From the NCBI GenBank assembly GCA_020847535.1, contig JADLBU010000083.1:62001-126000 (forward strand): a DNA stretch of 64,000 bases, given 5' to 3'. Below are positions 42,745 to 51,359 of this stretch, in pieces. Position 1 is the stretch's first letter; each line of letters begins with the position of its first letter. This DNA comes from Phycisphaerales bacterium. GTDB lineage: Bacteria; Planctomycetota; Phycisphaerae; Phycisphaerales; UBA1924. The notes beneath the pieces were generated by a model. It had not been told where the DNA came from, made no database searches, and saw only the letters and a program-made list of their open reading frames with translations. Position numbers and translations under genes: made by a program.

Positions 42745-43899
42745 TCAGCGCGTGACGAACTTGGCGATCACGCCCGTCGTGCTGACGACATACATGTCGC
42801 CATCTTCGAACTGGCTCATGCGGATGAACTGGACGTTGGGGAGATCCTCGCGGGCGACGATATCTCCACGCTGCTCATCGACCAGGAACATCGTCGAGCC
42901 GTTCCAGACCAGCAGGTTGGCCCTCCGCCGGCCGATGACGACGCCCGAGGCATCCTTGGCGGTCCAACGGGTATCGCCGGTGATGGCGTCGAAGGCCGTC
43001 AGGCCCTCATCGATGGTGCAATACACGGTGTCGGGCGTCGCGATCGGCTGGGAGCGGATCGGCAGCGAGGTCCGCCTCCGCCAGAGCTGGCTTCCCGTGG
43101 GCAGGAAGGCGTACAGGGACTGGTCGAGGCTGGCGACATAGAGGATCGAGTCGTTGCTGCCCAGTTCGGCCCCGGGACCGTCGAAGATCTGGGCAACGCC
43201 GATCAGGCGGCCGACGGTCATGTCAACCATGAGGATACGGCCGGTCGTGGTGACCGCAGCGACAACCGAAGGACCCACGGTGACCGGCGGGTGCTCAAAG
43301 GAGCCGGAGGCATCGACACCCCACATCTTGGCTCCGTGGCTGTACTGATGGCAGAGCAACTCCCCGGTCGCGGTGCCGTAGATTCCGGAGTTCCCGATCG
43401 TGACGGTGCCGGCGTTGACGACCTTCTGGAAGGGCTGACGGGAAAGAAGCGTGCCGGTCTGTGTGGCGAACAGGTACACCTCCGCCTCGGATGCGATCAC
43501 GAACACATCCCCGTACCTCGGATCGTTGACCCTGGTGTTGCCGACGAACTTGGTCAGGCGGCTGGCGGGCTCGGTCGCCCAGCGGATGCTGCCGTTGGCG
43601 GGCTCCATGACGGTGACGCCGCTGGAGCTCTCCTGGACCACCAGCGAGTCGGGAAAAATATCCAGTCGTTCGATGCGCTCCCCTGCCGGGATGACCGGGA
43701 AGCCGCGCCAATCCATCCTGTAGCCCAGGTTGCGATAGGCCTCGGTGGGGATGGTGAAATCCCGGTCGCGCTGGGAGACCGACTCAGGGACTCCCCCGGT
43801 TTCGGTCGGCGTGATCACGCTCCGGCACGCGGCCATGGAGACGGCAACCCCGGCACAGAGCAGGCTTCGAAGGCAGATACTCGGAATCGAACGGTTCAT
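42745..43899 (-). CDS. PQQ-like beta-propeller lipoprotein (BamB-like)
   Basis: 384 aa. The lipoprotein signal VAVSMAAC gives a lipidated Cys25. The rest shows recurring propeller strands, for example GSIRWATEPAS, VYLFATQTGTLLSRQPFQKV, LYAFLPTGSQLWRRRTSLP and GLTAFDAITGDTRWTAKD. The G-x-x-x-W and D-x-x-T-G-x-x-x-W pattern of PQQ-type blades is clear, but no PQQ-enzyme residues are recognisable. Such proteins act as outer-membrane assembly scaffolds (BamB) or unknown binding proteins. GGGAG lies about 8 nt before the start codon on the minus strand. Divergent from riboflavin synthase. Confidence 0.85.
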   Translation of the reverse strand: MNRSIPSICLRSLLCAGVAVSMAACRSVITPTETGGVPESVSQRDRDFTIPTEAYRNLGYRMDWRGFPVIPAGERIERLDIFPDSLVVQESSSGVTVMEPANGSIRWATEPASRLTKFVGNTRVNDPRYGDVFVIASEAEVYLFATQTGTLLSRQPFQKVVNAGTVTIGNSGIYGTATGELLCHQYSHGAKMWGVDASGSFEHPPVTVGPSVVAAVTTTGRILMVDMTVGRLIGVAQIFDGPGAELGSNDSILYVASLDQSLYAFLPTGSQLWRRRTSLPIRSQPIATPDTVYCTIDEGLTAFDAITGDTRWTAKDASGVVIGRRRANLLVWNGSTMFLVDEQRGDIVAREDLPNVQFIRMSQFEDGDMYVVSTTGVIAKFVTR

Positions 43900-44152
43900 G
43901 CGCGGGAGTCTCCCGATGCGGGTGGTGGTGCGTGCGGAGCGGAGGCAGTGAGAGGGTGTTGAACGGGCCGGCGAAGCAATCCAGAGCAGATCGAAGAACG
44001 CCGCGCCGGGTCGGGCCCGGTTCGGCGGGGGCGGCAGTATCCGAAGTCACGGGCCGGGGGTCAAGCGTAGGTTCAATGCCAGCCGATGTCGGCGAGCCGG
44101 CTCGCGGCCGTTATAGTCGTTCCTGGGCACTGTGGGCGGGGAGCGGGAATCG

Positions 44153-44809
44153 ATGTTCACGGGACTGGTTGAACATATGGGTCGGATCGCCGCCTCCGCC
44201 GCCACCCCGGCCGGCCGGCGGCTGGAGATCGACCCCTGCGGATGGATGCATCGCCCCGCACCTGGAGAATCAATCGCGATCAACGGCTGCTGCCTCACGA
44301 TCGCCGATGGGCGTGCCGAAGCGGGGGGGGTGCTGATGTTTGATGTCGTTCCCGAGACGCTCGCCAAGACGACCCTCGGCGGGCTGGCGGGCGGTGCGTA
44401 TGTCAATCTGGAACGGTCCGCAACCCCGGCGACCCTGCTGGGAGGGCATTTGTTGCAGGGGCATGTCGATGGGATGGGCGTGGTCGCAGGGATCCAGACC
44501 GCCGGGCAGCACCGGATCCGGATCGCCGTCGGAGACGAACTCATCGAGTACATCACCCCCAAGGGGTCGATCGCGATCGAGGGTGTCTCGCTGACGGTGG
44601 CGGGGGTGGAGGTGGGGGTGGGGGTGGGCGGACAGGGTGATGGAAGTGGGAAAGATGCAGGCTGGTTTGAGGTCGCGCTCATCCCGACAACGCTTGCAAA
44701 GACCACCCTCGGGGGGCTTGAGGTCGGGCAACGGGTGAATATTGAGACCGACATCGTCGGGAGGACTGTCGTGCATTGGCTACGGCACTTCGGCGCTGAC
44801 CGGTCGTAG
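44153..44809 (+). CDS. ribE: riboflavin synthase, alpha subunit
   Basis: 218 aa. Converts two 6,7-dimethyl-8-ribityllumazine molecules to riboflavin plus the pyrimidine precursor. Two lumazine-binding repeats: the first starts MFTGLVEHMG with GESIAINGCCLTI and FDVVPETLAKTTLGGL, the second starts GHLLQGHVDGMGVV with GSIAIEGVSLTV and LIPTTLAKTTLGGL. A Gly/Val-rich insertion (GVEVGVGVGGQGDGSG) enlarges the second repeat. ATG 44153 is used: MFTGL is the universal start, GGGGAGCGG precedes it, and TATAGT (44112-44117) may be the -10. No other riboflavin gene is adjacent. Confidence 0.96.
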   Translation: MFTGLVEHMGRIAASAATPAGRRLEIDPCGWMHRPAPGESIAINGCCLTIADGRAEAGGVLMFDVVPETLAKTTLGGLAGGAYVNLERSATPATLLGGHLLQGHVDGMGVVAGIQTAGQHRIRIAVGDELIEYITPKGSIAIEGVSLTVAGVEVGVGVGGQGDGSGKDAGWFEVALIPTTLAKTTLGGLEVGQRVNIETDIVGRTVVHWLRHFGADRS

Positions 44810-44840
44810 CCTGTCTTGGCGAGCAGCGAGCACCGTCGGG

Positions 44841-47800
44841 CTATTTGGAGTTCTCCCCGATCTGGATGGGCACACATATCGCGCTTCGGATTTTCACTGG
44901 CCCCAGCAGCCCTGAATCCAGCGGCGTCGAGCTTTTTGTGAAGTGCTTCCACGTCGTGAACGTGATTCGCTCTTTCGTGGGCCGGGGGGATCCATCAAGC
45001 ATCCACTGGGGCCACTTCTTGAGCGGCTTGCCGTTCCACTCGCAGTCATCGGGGAACTGCTCATCCCCGATCAGGCGATTGACCCACAGGTTGGTGATGC
45101 GGACCCGCAGTGTATTTGTGCCGGCCCTGGCGTGCGGTGTGATATCGGCGGAGAAGGGTGGCTTCCACCAGGTGCCCAGGTCCTTGCCGTTGAGGGTGAC
45201 CTCGGCGATGTTCTTGACACCGCCCAGATCGAGGAAGATCGCCTTACCCGAACCGAGTGACCCGGCCGGGATCTCGAACGAAGTCTGATACTCGGCGGTC
45301 CCCGAGAAGTACCTCACCCCGGGATCGGCGTGATTCGTCCAGGAAGTCAGTTCGGGGAGCGTGATGCTCGCGGGGGCGCCGCGATCGGGCGGGAATGTGA
45401 CGGTCCAGGGGCCTTCCAGGTTGCTTTCGGTCGCCGCTCCCGTGATGTTGATGGATTGCTTGGCGCCGCGGGATGAGGTCAACTCGTAGGCGCCCGTCTG
45501 GAACGCGCACAGCTCAAGCCCGGTGCCCGTGTTGCGCAGCGAGTACATCGCGGGGACGTCGGGTGCCGGCGCAATCAGGTCCAGCACCGCGTTCTCATCG
45601 GCCGTGCGCGTATGCGGCTTGCCATCGATCGTGTAATCAACACGCAGGCGCTTGAGGTGGTTGTACGCGGGATCGCCGAACGAGCTGTTGTGTGCCGGGA
45701 TTCCCATCTGCCCGGATTGCGCCATCGCGGCGACCTTTGCCGTGACATCTGCGCTTCCCGCGCCGTCGATCGCCTCGTACACCGCCTTGGTGATCTGGAT
45801 CTTGGGGACGGGCGGGGGGGCCGCCCCGGCCGGCGCTTTGATCGCCACGACATGGTTGGACTGCTGCACGGGCTTGCGGAAGACGACAAAGACCGAGCCC
45901 GAGGGCTCGAAGCGGATCGGGACCGAAGTGCGGCCGCTCTGGTCGGACCAGATCGGTGCGGTCTCGGTGATGCCGGTGTCGGCGTGCCAGAGTTCGGGGA
46001 GCTTGCCGGAGATCCGGAAGCTGCATTCGACCTCCTGAGAGCGAAGACTCTGGTTGGAGACGAAGTAGATGTCTGTATCCCCGACGATCCTGTGGATCCA
46101 TGTGACCTTGCCGGTGGCGCCTGAGAACCGGCAGTCTGGCTCGATTCCGCTCGCCCTGAGCACTTCCTCAGGCGACTTGCCGCTGATGATGCGGCCCTTG
46201 CCCAGCGGGTGATCCACGGATGCCGCGCCAGGCCCCCAGAGCTCATCGGAGAGCTTGGCAACCTGCGCATCGCAGGCGGGGTAGTCCGCGAGGCTGGGTG
46301 ACTGCGAGGGGGCCGGTCCGATGACGGTGGCGCCCTGCTGCACGAGATCTCGGATGCGGGTCAGCGTGCGGGGGGTCATGAACTTGACCGATGGGAGGGC
46401 GAGCACACGGTAGCTCATGCCGTCGGGGAGCACGAGCCGGCCATCCTTGACGGTCATGCGGTTGAAGAGGACATCGGGGTTGCAGGCGTCGTAGTCGTAG
46501 CCCTGGGACTTGAGGGCCAGATCCAGCGGGGCATCGTTGGGCGCGGCATCCCCGGTGAAGTAGCAGACATCGGCGGCGAACAGGCCCTGCTGGAGCAGGT
46601 ACTGGCAGCGGGTGAGGTAGCTGATCCATGCCGAGCCCTGGTCCCACCACGTCGCCGTGCGTTCAAAGTGCGTGCCCCACTGGCCCATGGTCATGCCAGG
46701 GACTTTGTCGTTCCAGGGCTGGTGGGCGTAGCGGTGGATGATGTAGCGATTGATCCCGACGGTGTACATCAGATCCCCGATCCCTTTGAGGGAGGCAGGG
46801 TCGTTCTGCCAGCGGCCGACCGTGGGGAAAGCGGTGAAGGCCTCCGCGCCGATGATCTTTCGGCCGTAGGCGTGACCGACCGAGGCGGCGAGCTTGCAGG
46901 AGATGGTCTCCCCGCCGCCGATCCAGAACTCACCCATCGGGATGTCGGCATTCCGGCCGGTGAGCATGCACTCAAAGGGCCCGTCGTAGGGCTCGACCGA
47001 GGCGAGCATCCCCTTTTCGCGGCAGATCTCGGCGAACCGGGTGTAGTAGTTGTCGGCGAACAGGTCTGCGATCGTGCGGCGGAAGTCCCAGAGGAATCGC
47101 TCGGAGATCTCACCCGAATCCACCACATGCCCCGTGATCGCCGGAAGCAGCAGAAGCGGGTCATACCCGCGCCGCTTCTTGAACTCCTCCCGGAATCTGG
47201 GTGTCCAGTTCTGGCCGCCCATCTCGTAGCTGTCGATGAGGGCGTTATTGAGGGTCTTGCCGGCGAGCGGACCGGCATCGTCGATGACCGGCCCCATCAT
47301 CCCGGCCCAGAAGGCATCGAAGGCTTCGCGGCTGAGCTTGTCGCATTCGAGGCCTCGGCCGGATTCGGGAGAAGGTGCGTTCTGGGCGCCGGTCGGTGTG
47401 TGACCCATCCGCAGGATTGTCCACGAGCCCTCGGGCATGTCCCATGTGAGCGTTCCATCGGGGGAGAGCTTGCCGGTAAGGTCGATGATCGAATCTCGCT
47501 TGACGATCGCGGCCGGCGCGAACGGATCCCCGGCGGGCTGCTGGTTGTAGCGGTACTCGAACCCCGCCTTGGGGCTGATGTCCTTGATGCGGTTCTCACT
47601 CCCTTCGGCGGGGGTTGGGAAGGCGAGCACCGCGATGTCGCGGTAGTAGTCGATGCGCGTGGGCGGCTTGGGGAGCGCAGCACTGTACTTCTGCGGACCC
47701 TTGGCGAGCGTCTGCGAGGTGGTGACCATCTGCATCGCATGCTCGGGCTTGACCCACGGGCCTCCGCTGCTGGACCAGCCGCCGCAGTTGTGCATGCAGA

Positions 47801-48128
47801 TCTCGATGCCGAGCCGGTCGGCCTCGGAGATCGCGAACTTCACCAGCTCGCGCCACTCGGGCGTCATCATTTTGATCGGCCCCTCGGGGATCGATTCGGA
47901 GACATTGAAGAGCTGCGCTCCGCCCAGTCCGATCTTCTTCATGGCCTCCAGGTCGGCGGTGATGCCTTCCTTGGTGATATTGCCGTTCATCCAGTGCCAC
48001 CATGTGTGCGGCTTAGCCTGGTCGGGGGGGGTCTTGAAACCTTGCTCCAGATCGGTCTGGGCAGCGCTCGAGCCGGCAAGCACGGCGAGCAGGAGGATCG
48101 ATCCCAGGCGGGCTTTCATCGGTGACAT
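44841..48128 (-). CDS. GH106-type alpha-L-rhamnosidase, secreted
   Basis: 1095 aa. Releases terminal alpha-L-rhamnose from plant or algal glycans. The signal peptide (LGSILLLAVLAGSSAAQ) is followed by PHTWWHWMNGNITKEGITADLEAMKKIGLGGAQLFNV, a near-diagnostic opening of this family. The catalytic (alpha/beta)8 region spans about 30-600, with FKKRRGYDP and GRNADIPMGEFWIGGG. The C-terminal part has jelly-roll-like text: AIFLDLGGVKNIAEVTLNGKDLGTWWKPPF and TNTLRVRITNLWVNRLIGDEQFP. ATG 48128 is chosen for GGAG at 8 nt; 48119 is also possible. It is divergent from the sugar permease genes; TACACT at 48173-48178 (minus strand) could be its -10. It supplies the substrate for the surrounding rhamnose pathway. 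Confidence 0.9.
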   Translation of the reverse strand: MSPMKARLGSILLLAVLAGSSAAQTDLEQGFKTPPDQAKPHTWWHWMNGNITKEGITADLEAMKKIGLGGAQLFNVSESIPEGPIKMMTPEWRELVKFAISEADRLGIEICMHNCGGWSSSGGPWVKPEHAMQMVTTSQTLAKGPQKYSAALPKPPTRIDYYRDIAVLAFPTPAEGSENRIKDISPKAGFEYRYNQQPAGDPFAPAAIVKRDSIIDLTGKLSPDGTLTWDMPEGSWTILRMGHTPTGAQNAPSPESGRGLECDKLSREAFDAFWAGMMGPVIDDAGPLAGKTLNNALIDSYEMGGQNWTPRFREEFKKRRGYDPLLLLPAITGHVVDSGEISERFLWDFRRTIADLFADNYYTRFAEICREKGMLASVEPYDGPFECMLTGRNADIPMGEFWIGGGETISCKLAASVGHAYGRKIIGAEAFTAFPTVGRWQNDPASLKGIGDLMYTVGINRYIIHRYAHQPWNDKVPGMTMGQWGTHFERTATWWDQGSAWISYLTRCQYLLQQGLFAADVCYFTGDAAPNDAPLDLALKSQGYDYDACNPDVLFNRMTVKDGRLVLPDGMSYRVLALPSVKFMTPRTLTRIRDLVQQGATVIGPAPSQSPSLADYPACDAQVAKLSDELWGPGAASVDHPLGKGRIISGKSPEEVLRASGIEPDCRFSGATGKVTWIHRIVGDTDIYFVSNQSLRSQEVECSFRISGKLPELWHADTGITETAPIWSDQSGRTSVPIRFEPSGSVFVVFRKPVQQSNHVVAIKAPAGAAPPPVPKIQITKAVYEAIDGAGSADVTAKVAAMAQSGQMGIPAHNSSFGDPAYNHLKRLRVDYTIDGKPHTRTADENAVLDLIAPAPDVPAMYSLRNTGTGLELCAFQTGAYELTSSRGAKQSINITGAATESNLEGPWTVTFPPDRGAPASITLPELTSWTNHADPGVRYFSGTAEYQTSFEIPAGSLGSGKAIFLDLGGVKNIAEVTLNGKDLGTWWKPPFSADITPHARAGTNTLRVRITNLWVNRLIGDEQFPDDCEWNGKPLKKWPQWMLDGSPRPTKERITFTTWKHFTKSSTPLDSGLLGPVKIRSAICVPIQIGENSK

Positions 48129-48288
48129 GCGGCGGCTCCATTGCAAGAGAGCAGCGGAGAATGTGAGATCCCAGTGTACAGATTGTCGCGAGGTCGCTCA
48201 TCGCTGGGCGGCTGTGACCCGCACAATCGCGAATCGCTACCCTGATGCCGCATCCGGCGGGGATCCCGCCGCTTCCATCACCCTCACG
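48129..48288. promoter_or_regulatory. divergent promoter region, rhamnosidase / rhamnose transporter
   Basis: 160 bp between the GH106 gene (minus) and the transporter operon (plus). A -10-like TACACT (48173-48178, minus strand) faces the rhamnosidase. No convincing -10 for the transporter and no strong palindromic operator was found, and no regulator gene is adjacent. Confidence 0.45.
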
Positions 48289-49302
48289 ATGCCCCTCCAA
48301 CCCGCCAACCCCGGCCAACCCCTCCATCGCCGGCACTGGCTCCTGACCGCCCTGCTGTGCATCACCGTGCTGGGCGTGTCGGTGGTCAACCCTGCTTTCG
48401 TGACCGTGCAGAATTTCCGGGATCTGCTCATCCAGTGCGCCCCGATCGCCATCGTCGCCTGCGGCATGACGTTCGTCATCATCGTCGGGGAGATCGATGT
48501 CTCTGTGGGCTCCCTGATGGGCCTGCTCGCGGCCCTGATGGGCATCCTGGCCTCGCCGGCACACCTGGGACTTGCCGTGCCGTGGGTGGTCGTGATCACG
48601 CTCGCGGCGGGCGCCGGTATCGGACTTCTTAACGGCCTCTTGATCACGATCGGCCGTGTCCCTTCCATCATCGCGACCCTGGGGATGCTCACCATCCTGC
48701 GCGGGATCACCGAAATGCTCATGGGCGGTGAGTGGATCACCGATCTGCCCGCCGGATTGCGGACGCTCGGCACAGGGGCGATCGCCGGCATCCCCATCAG
48801 CATCTTGACCGCTGCCGTGATCACCGCCGTCTGCATCGCCTGCGCCAGGCGGACCCACCTGGGCCTTTCGAGCTACGCGGTCGGCGACAACGCTACCGCT
48901 GCAAGCCTGGCCCGCATCTCGACCACCCGCATCAAGCTCACGGCGTTCGCGATCCTCGGCCTGCTGACGGGGATCGCCGCGCTGGTCTCGGTTCCGCAGC
49001 AGTCGGTCATCGAGTCGGGGATCGGGGTCGGGTTCGAGCTGATCGTCATCACCGCCGTGGTTGTGGGGGGGACATCGATCCGCGGCGGTGTGGGGGCGAT
49101 CACCGGCACGCTGCTGGCGGCGCTGCTGCTGGGCGGAATCCGCACAGCGCTGGTCTTTCTCAAGCTGGGCGAAACGGCGACGTACTGGGAGCGGGCGATC
49201 CAGGGGGCGTTTATTCTCGCGGCGGTGCTCGCGGATCACTGGACCGGCGTCAAGGCGTGGCTCATCGGGCGGCGGGGGCGAACCGGGGCGGTTGCGCCAT
49301 GA
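48289..49302 (+). CDS. RbsC-family sugar ABC permease (RhaP-like)
   Basis: 337 aa with about 9-10 hydrophobic helices. Family blocks: NFRDLLIQCAPIAIVACGMTFVIIVGEIDVSVGSLMGL, VPSIIATLGMLTILRGI, GDNATAASLARISTTRIKLTAFAI and VVVGGTSIRGGVGAITGTLL, all characteristic of ribose/xylose/rhamnose permeases (BPD_transp_2). It heads a probable five-gene transcript (two permeases, binding protein, DUF1549/1553, DUF1501) and is divergent from the rhamnosidase gene. Rhamnose as substrate is inferred from context. The start at 48289 is taken because the longer ORF-track frame (47653) is antisense to the GH106 gene; no strong ribosome binding site is seen, so it is approximate. Confidence 0.88.
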   Translation: MPLQPANPGQPLHRRHWLLTALLCITVLGVSVVNPAFVTVQNFRDLLIQCAPIAIVACGMTFVIIVGEIDVSVGSLMGLLAALMGILASPAHLGLAVPWVVVITLAAGAGIGLLNGLLITIGRVPSIIATLGMLTILRGITEMLMGGEWITDLPAGLRTLGTGAIAGIPISILTAAVITAVCIACARRTHLGLSSYAVGDNATAASLARISTTRIKLTAFAILGLLTGIAALVSVPQQSVIESGIGVGFELIVITAVVVGGTSIRGGVGAITGTLLAALLLGGIRTALVFLKLGETATYWERAIQGAFILAAVLADHWTGVKAWLIGRRGRTGAVAP

Positions 49303-50252
49303 TGGCCCCGCGGAAGCGATCGCTCGTTCAGGAGGGGGTGCTGGGGATCCTGCTGATCGCCACCCTGGCGATCGCGGCGTGGCTCGATGGCCCGGACGGT
49401 GCGTTCATCTCACCGGCAACGCAGCTGGAGCTTTCAACTCACATCTTCGATCTGGCGATCCTGGCGCTGCCGATGACCCTGATCATCATCACGGGCGGCA
49501 TCGATCTGTCGGTCGGATCAACCATGGCGCTGTCGGCCGTGACGCTTGGGATGCTGTACGAGGCCGGCACGCCGATTTGGATCGCCGGGTTCGTGGCGAT
49601 CATCGTCGGAACGCTCGCGGGGGCGATCAACGGAATCTTCGTTGCGCGAGTGGGTGTGCATCCGCTGATCGTGACGCTTGCGAGCATGGCGTTGTATCGC
49701 GGGCTTGCGGAGGGGATCAGCCTCGCGCGTCCGATCTCAGGCTTTCCCGATGGCCTTCAACGTCTGGGCGGCGGGACGTTCGCCGGCGTGCCGATCTCGG
49801 GGATGATCTTCGCGGCGGCGGCGATCGGATGCATGCTGCTGACTGCTCGCACGGTCGCGGGGCGATGGATCTACGGGATCGGGGACAACGAGCGTGCCGC
49901 GAGCTACGCGGGGATCCCGATCGCCCGCACCAAGCTCTGGCTGTATTCGCTGTCGGGAACCGCCGCGGGCGTGGCTGCGTTGATCGCCGTCGGCCGGAGG
50001 AACACCGCCAAGGCCGACATCGGCTCGGGGATCGAGCTGGAGGTCATCACGGCGGTCGTGCTCGGGGGGACGAGCATCTTCGGGGGCCGCGGCGGGATCT
50101 TGGGAACGATCCTGGGAGTTGCCCTGATTCACGAAGTCCGCGAGTTTGTAAGCTGGCACTGGCAGGACGATAAACTTATCCTGATCGTGATCGGCGTGAT
50201 CCTGATCGGATCAGTCCTGCTCAACAACCTCGCCTCCAGGTCCCGGGTGTGA
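49299..50252 (+). CDS. RbsC-family sugar ABC permease (RhaQ-like)
   Basis: 317 aa, second permease of the pair. It shows ALPMTLIIITGGIDLSVGSTMALSAV, VGVHPLIVTLASMALYRGL, GDNERAASYAGIPIARTKLWLYSLSG and VVLGGTSIFGGRGGILGTILG. Starts in an ATGA overlap with the first permease, so the two are translationally coupled and probably form a heterodimeric channel, as RhaP-RhaQ do in Rhizobium. The C-terminus HWQDDKLILIVIGVILIGSVLL is the typical last helix. The larger ORF at 48732 is a shadow frame up to this start. No ATPase gene follows. Confidence 0.88.
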   Translation: MMAPRKRSLVQEGVLGILLIATLAIAAWLDGPDGAFISPATQLELSTHIFDLAILALPMTLIIITGGIDLSVGSTMALSAVTLGMLYEAGTPIWIAGFVAIIVGTLAGAINGIFVARVGVHPLIVTLASMALYRGLAEGISLARPISGFPDGLQRLGGGTFAGVPISGMIFAAAAIGCMLLTARTVAGRWIYGIGDNERAASYAGIPIARTKLWLYSLSGTAAGVAALIAVGRRNTAKADIGSGIELEVITAVVLGGTSIFGGRGGILGTILGVALIHEVREFVSWHWQDDKLILIVIGVILIGSVLLNNLASRSRV

Positions 50253-50284
50253 GTTCGTCCCGGGCACGAGGCCGGAGATGCCCG

Positions 50285-51310
50285 ATGACACGGTTTGCGC
50301 GCACGTTCGCCGCGGTGCTGGGGATCGGCACGCTCCTGGTTGCCGGTGCATCGATGGGCGGGCTCGCGGCAGCCCCGGATCAGCCCAAGAAGACCACGAT
50401 CTGCCTGCTCCCCAAGAAAAAGGGCCTCCCGTACTTCACGACCTGCGCCAAAGGCGCCCAGGAAGCCGCCAAGGAGCTCGGCGTCGAGTTGATCTACGAC
50501 GGCCCGACCGATGGCTCTCCGGAGAAGGCTGCGAGCATGGTGGATCGCTGGGCGCTCCAGAAGGTCGATGTGATCGCCGTCTCTCCAAACGACCCGCAGG
50601 TGCTTGGCACGGCGATGAAGAAAGCCCGGGACAAGGGCATCAAGGTGATCACCTGGGATGCCGATGCCGCGGCCGATTCACGGCTGTTCCTGGTGAACCA
50701 GGCGACCGCCAAGGACATCGGCTACGCCCTGATCGATGCGATGGCCAAGGACATCGGTGGCGGTGGGGGTGAGGAGCCGGCCGGTGAGGTCGCGATCATC
50801 ACGGCGACCCTGACGGCCGCCAACCAGAACGAGTGGATCAAGCACATGAAGGAGCGGCTTGAGAAGTATCCCAAGCTCAAGCTGGTCGCGACCAAGCCCT
50901 CGAATGAGGATCAGCGGCTGGCGTTCCAGGTGGCGCAGGATCTGATGAAGGCTCATCCGGACCTCAAGGGCATCTTCGGGATCAGCTCTGTGGCGTTCCC
51001 CGGCGCTGCGGAGGCGGTGAAGCAGGCGGGCAAGACCGGGAAGGTGCTGGTGACGGGGCTGGCAACCCCCAATGACATGAAGGCGTACGTGCATGAAGGC
51101 ACGGTCAAGTCGGTGGTGCTGTGGAACACGGTTGACTTGGGCTATCTCACGGTGCGCGCGGCCCATGCGCTCGCGAACGGGACGCTGAAGGCCGGGGATA
51201 CGACGCTCGAGGCCGGCAGACTGGGGACGAAGAAGATCGAAGGGGATCAGATCCTGCTCGGGCAGGTCCTGGTCTTCACGAAAGACAACATAGACCAGTT
51301 TGATTTCTGA
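50285..51310 (+). CDS. periplasmic sugar-binding protein (RhaS-like)
   Basis: 341 aa. Export signal (FAAVLGIGTLLVAGASMGGLAAAP), then a type I periplasmic-binding fold of the ribose/rhamnose group. Recognisable blocks are ICLLPKKKGLPYFTTCAKGAQEAAKELGVELIYDGP, VDVIAVSPNDPQVLGTAMKKARDKGIKVITWDADA, GIFGISSVAFPGAAEAVKQAG and GYLTVRAAHALANG. This arrangement (KKxGxPYF, Y-GP, ITWDAD) matches the RhaS subgroup more than RbsB. It lies 32 bp after the second permease, preceded by GGAG. Rhamnose specificity is inferred from family resemblance plus the catabolic genes nearby. Confidence 0.85.
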   Translation: MTRFARTFAAVLGIGTLLVAGASMGGLAAAPDQPKKTTICLLPKKKGLPYFTTCAKGAQEAAKELGVELIYDGPTDGSPEKAASMVDRWALQKVDVIAVSPNDPQVLGTAMKKARDKGIKVITWDADAAADSRLFLVNQATAKDIGYALIDAMAKDIGGGGGEEPAGEVAIITATLTAANQNEWIKHMKERLEKYPKLKLVATKPSNEDQRLAFQVAQDLMKAHPDLKGIFGISSVAFPGAAEAVKQAGKTGKVLVTGLATPNDMKAYVHEGTVKSVVLWNTVDLGYLTVRAAHALANGTLKAGDTTLEAGRLGTKKIEGDQILLGQVLVFTKDNIDQFDF

Positions 51311-51359
51311 TTCGCGAAACGGCGATGCGATTGGACTCTCGGGGAGTTGGGAGCAGCGG

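Noticed and set aside
46668-48125. 485-aa plus-strand ORF
   Set aside because: Antisense shadow of the GH106 gene.
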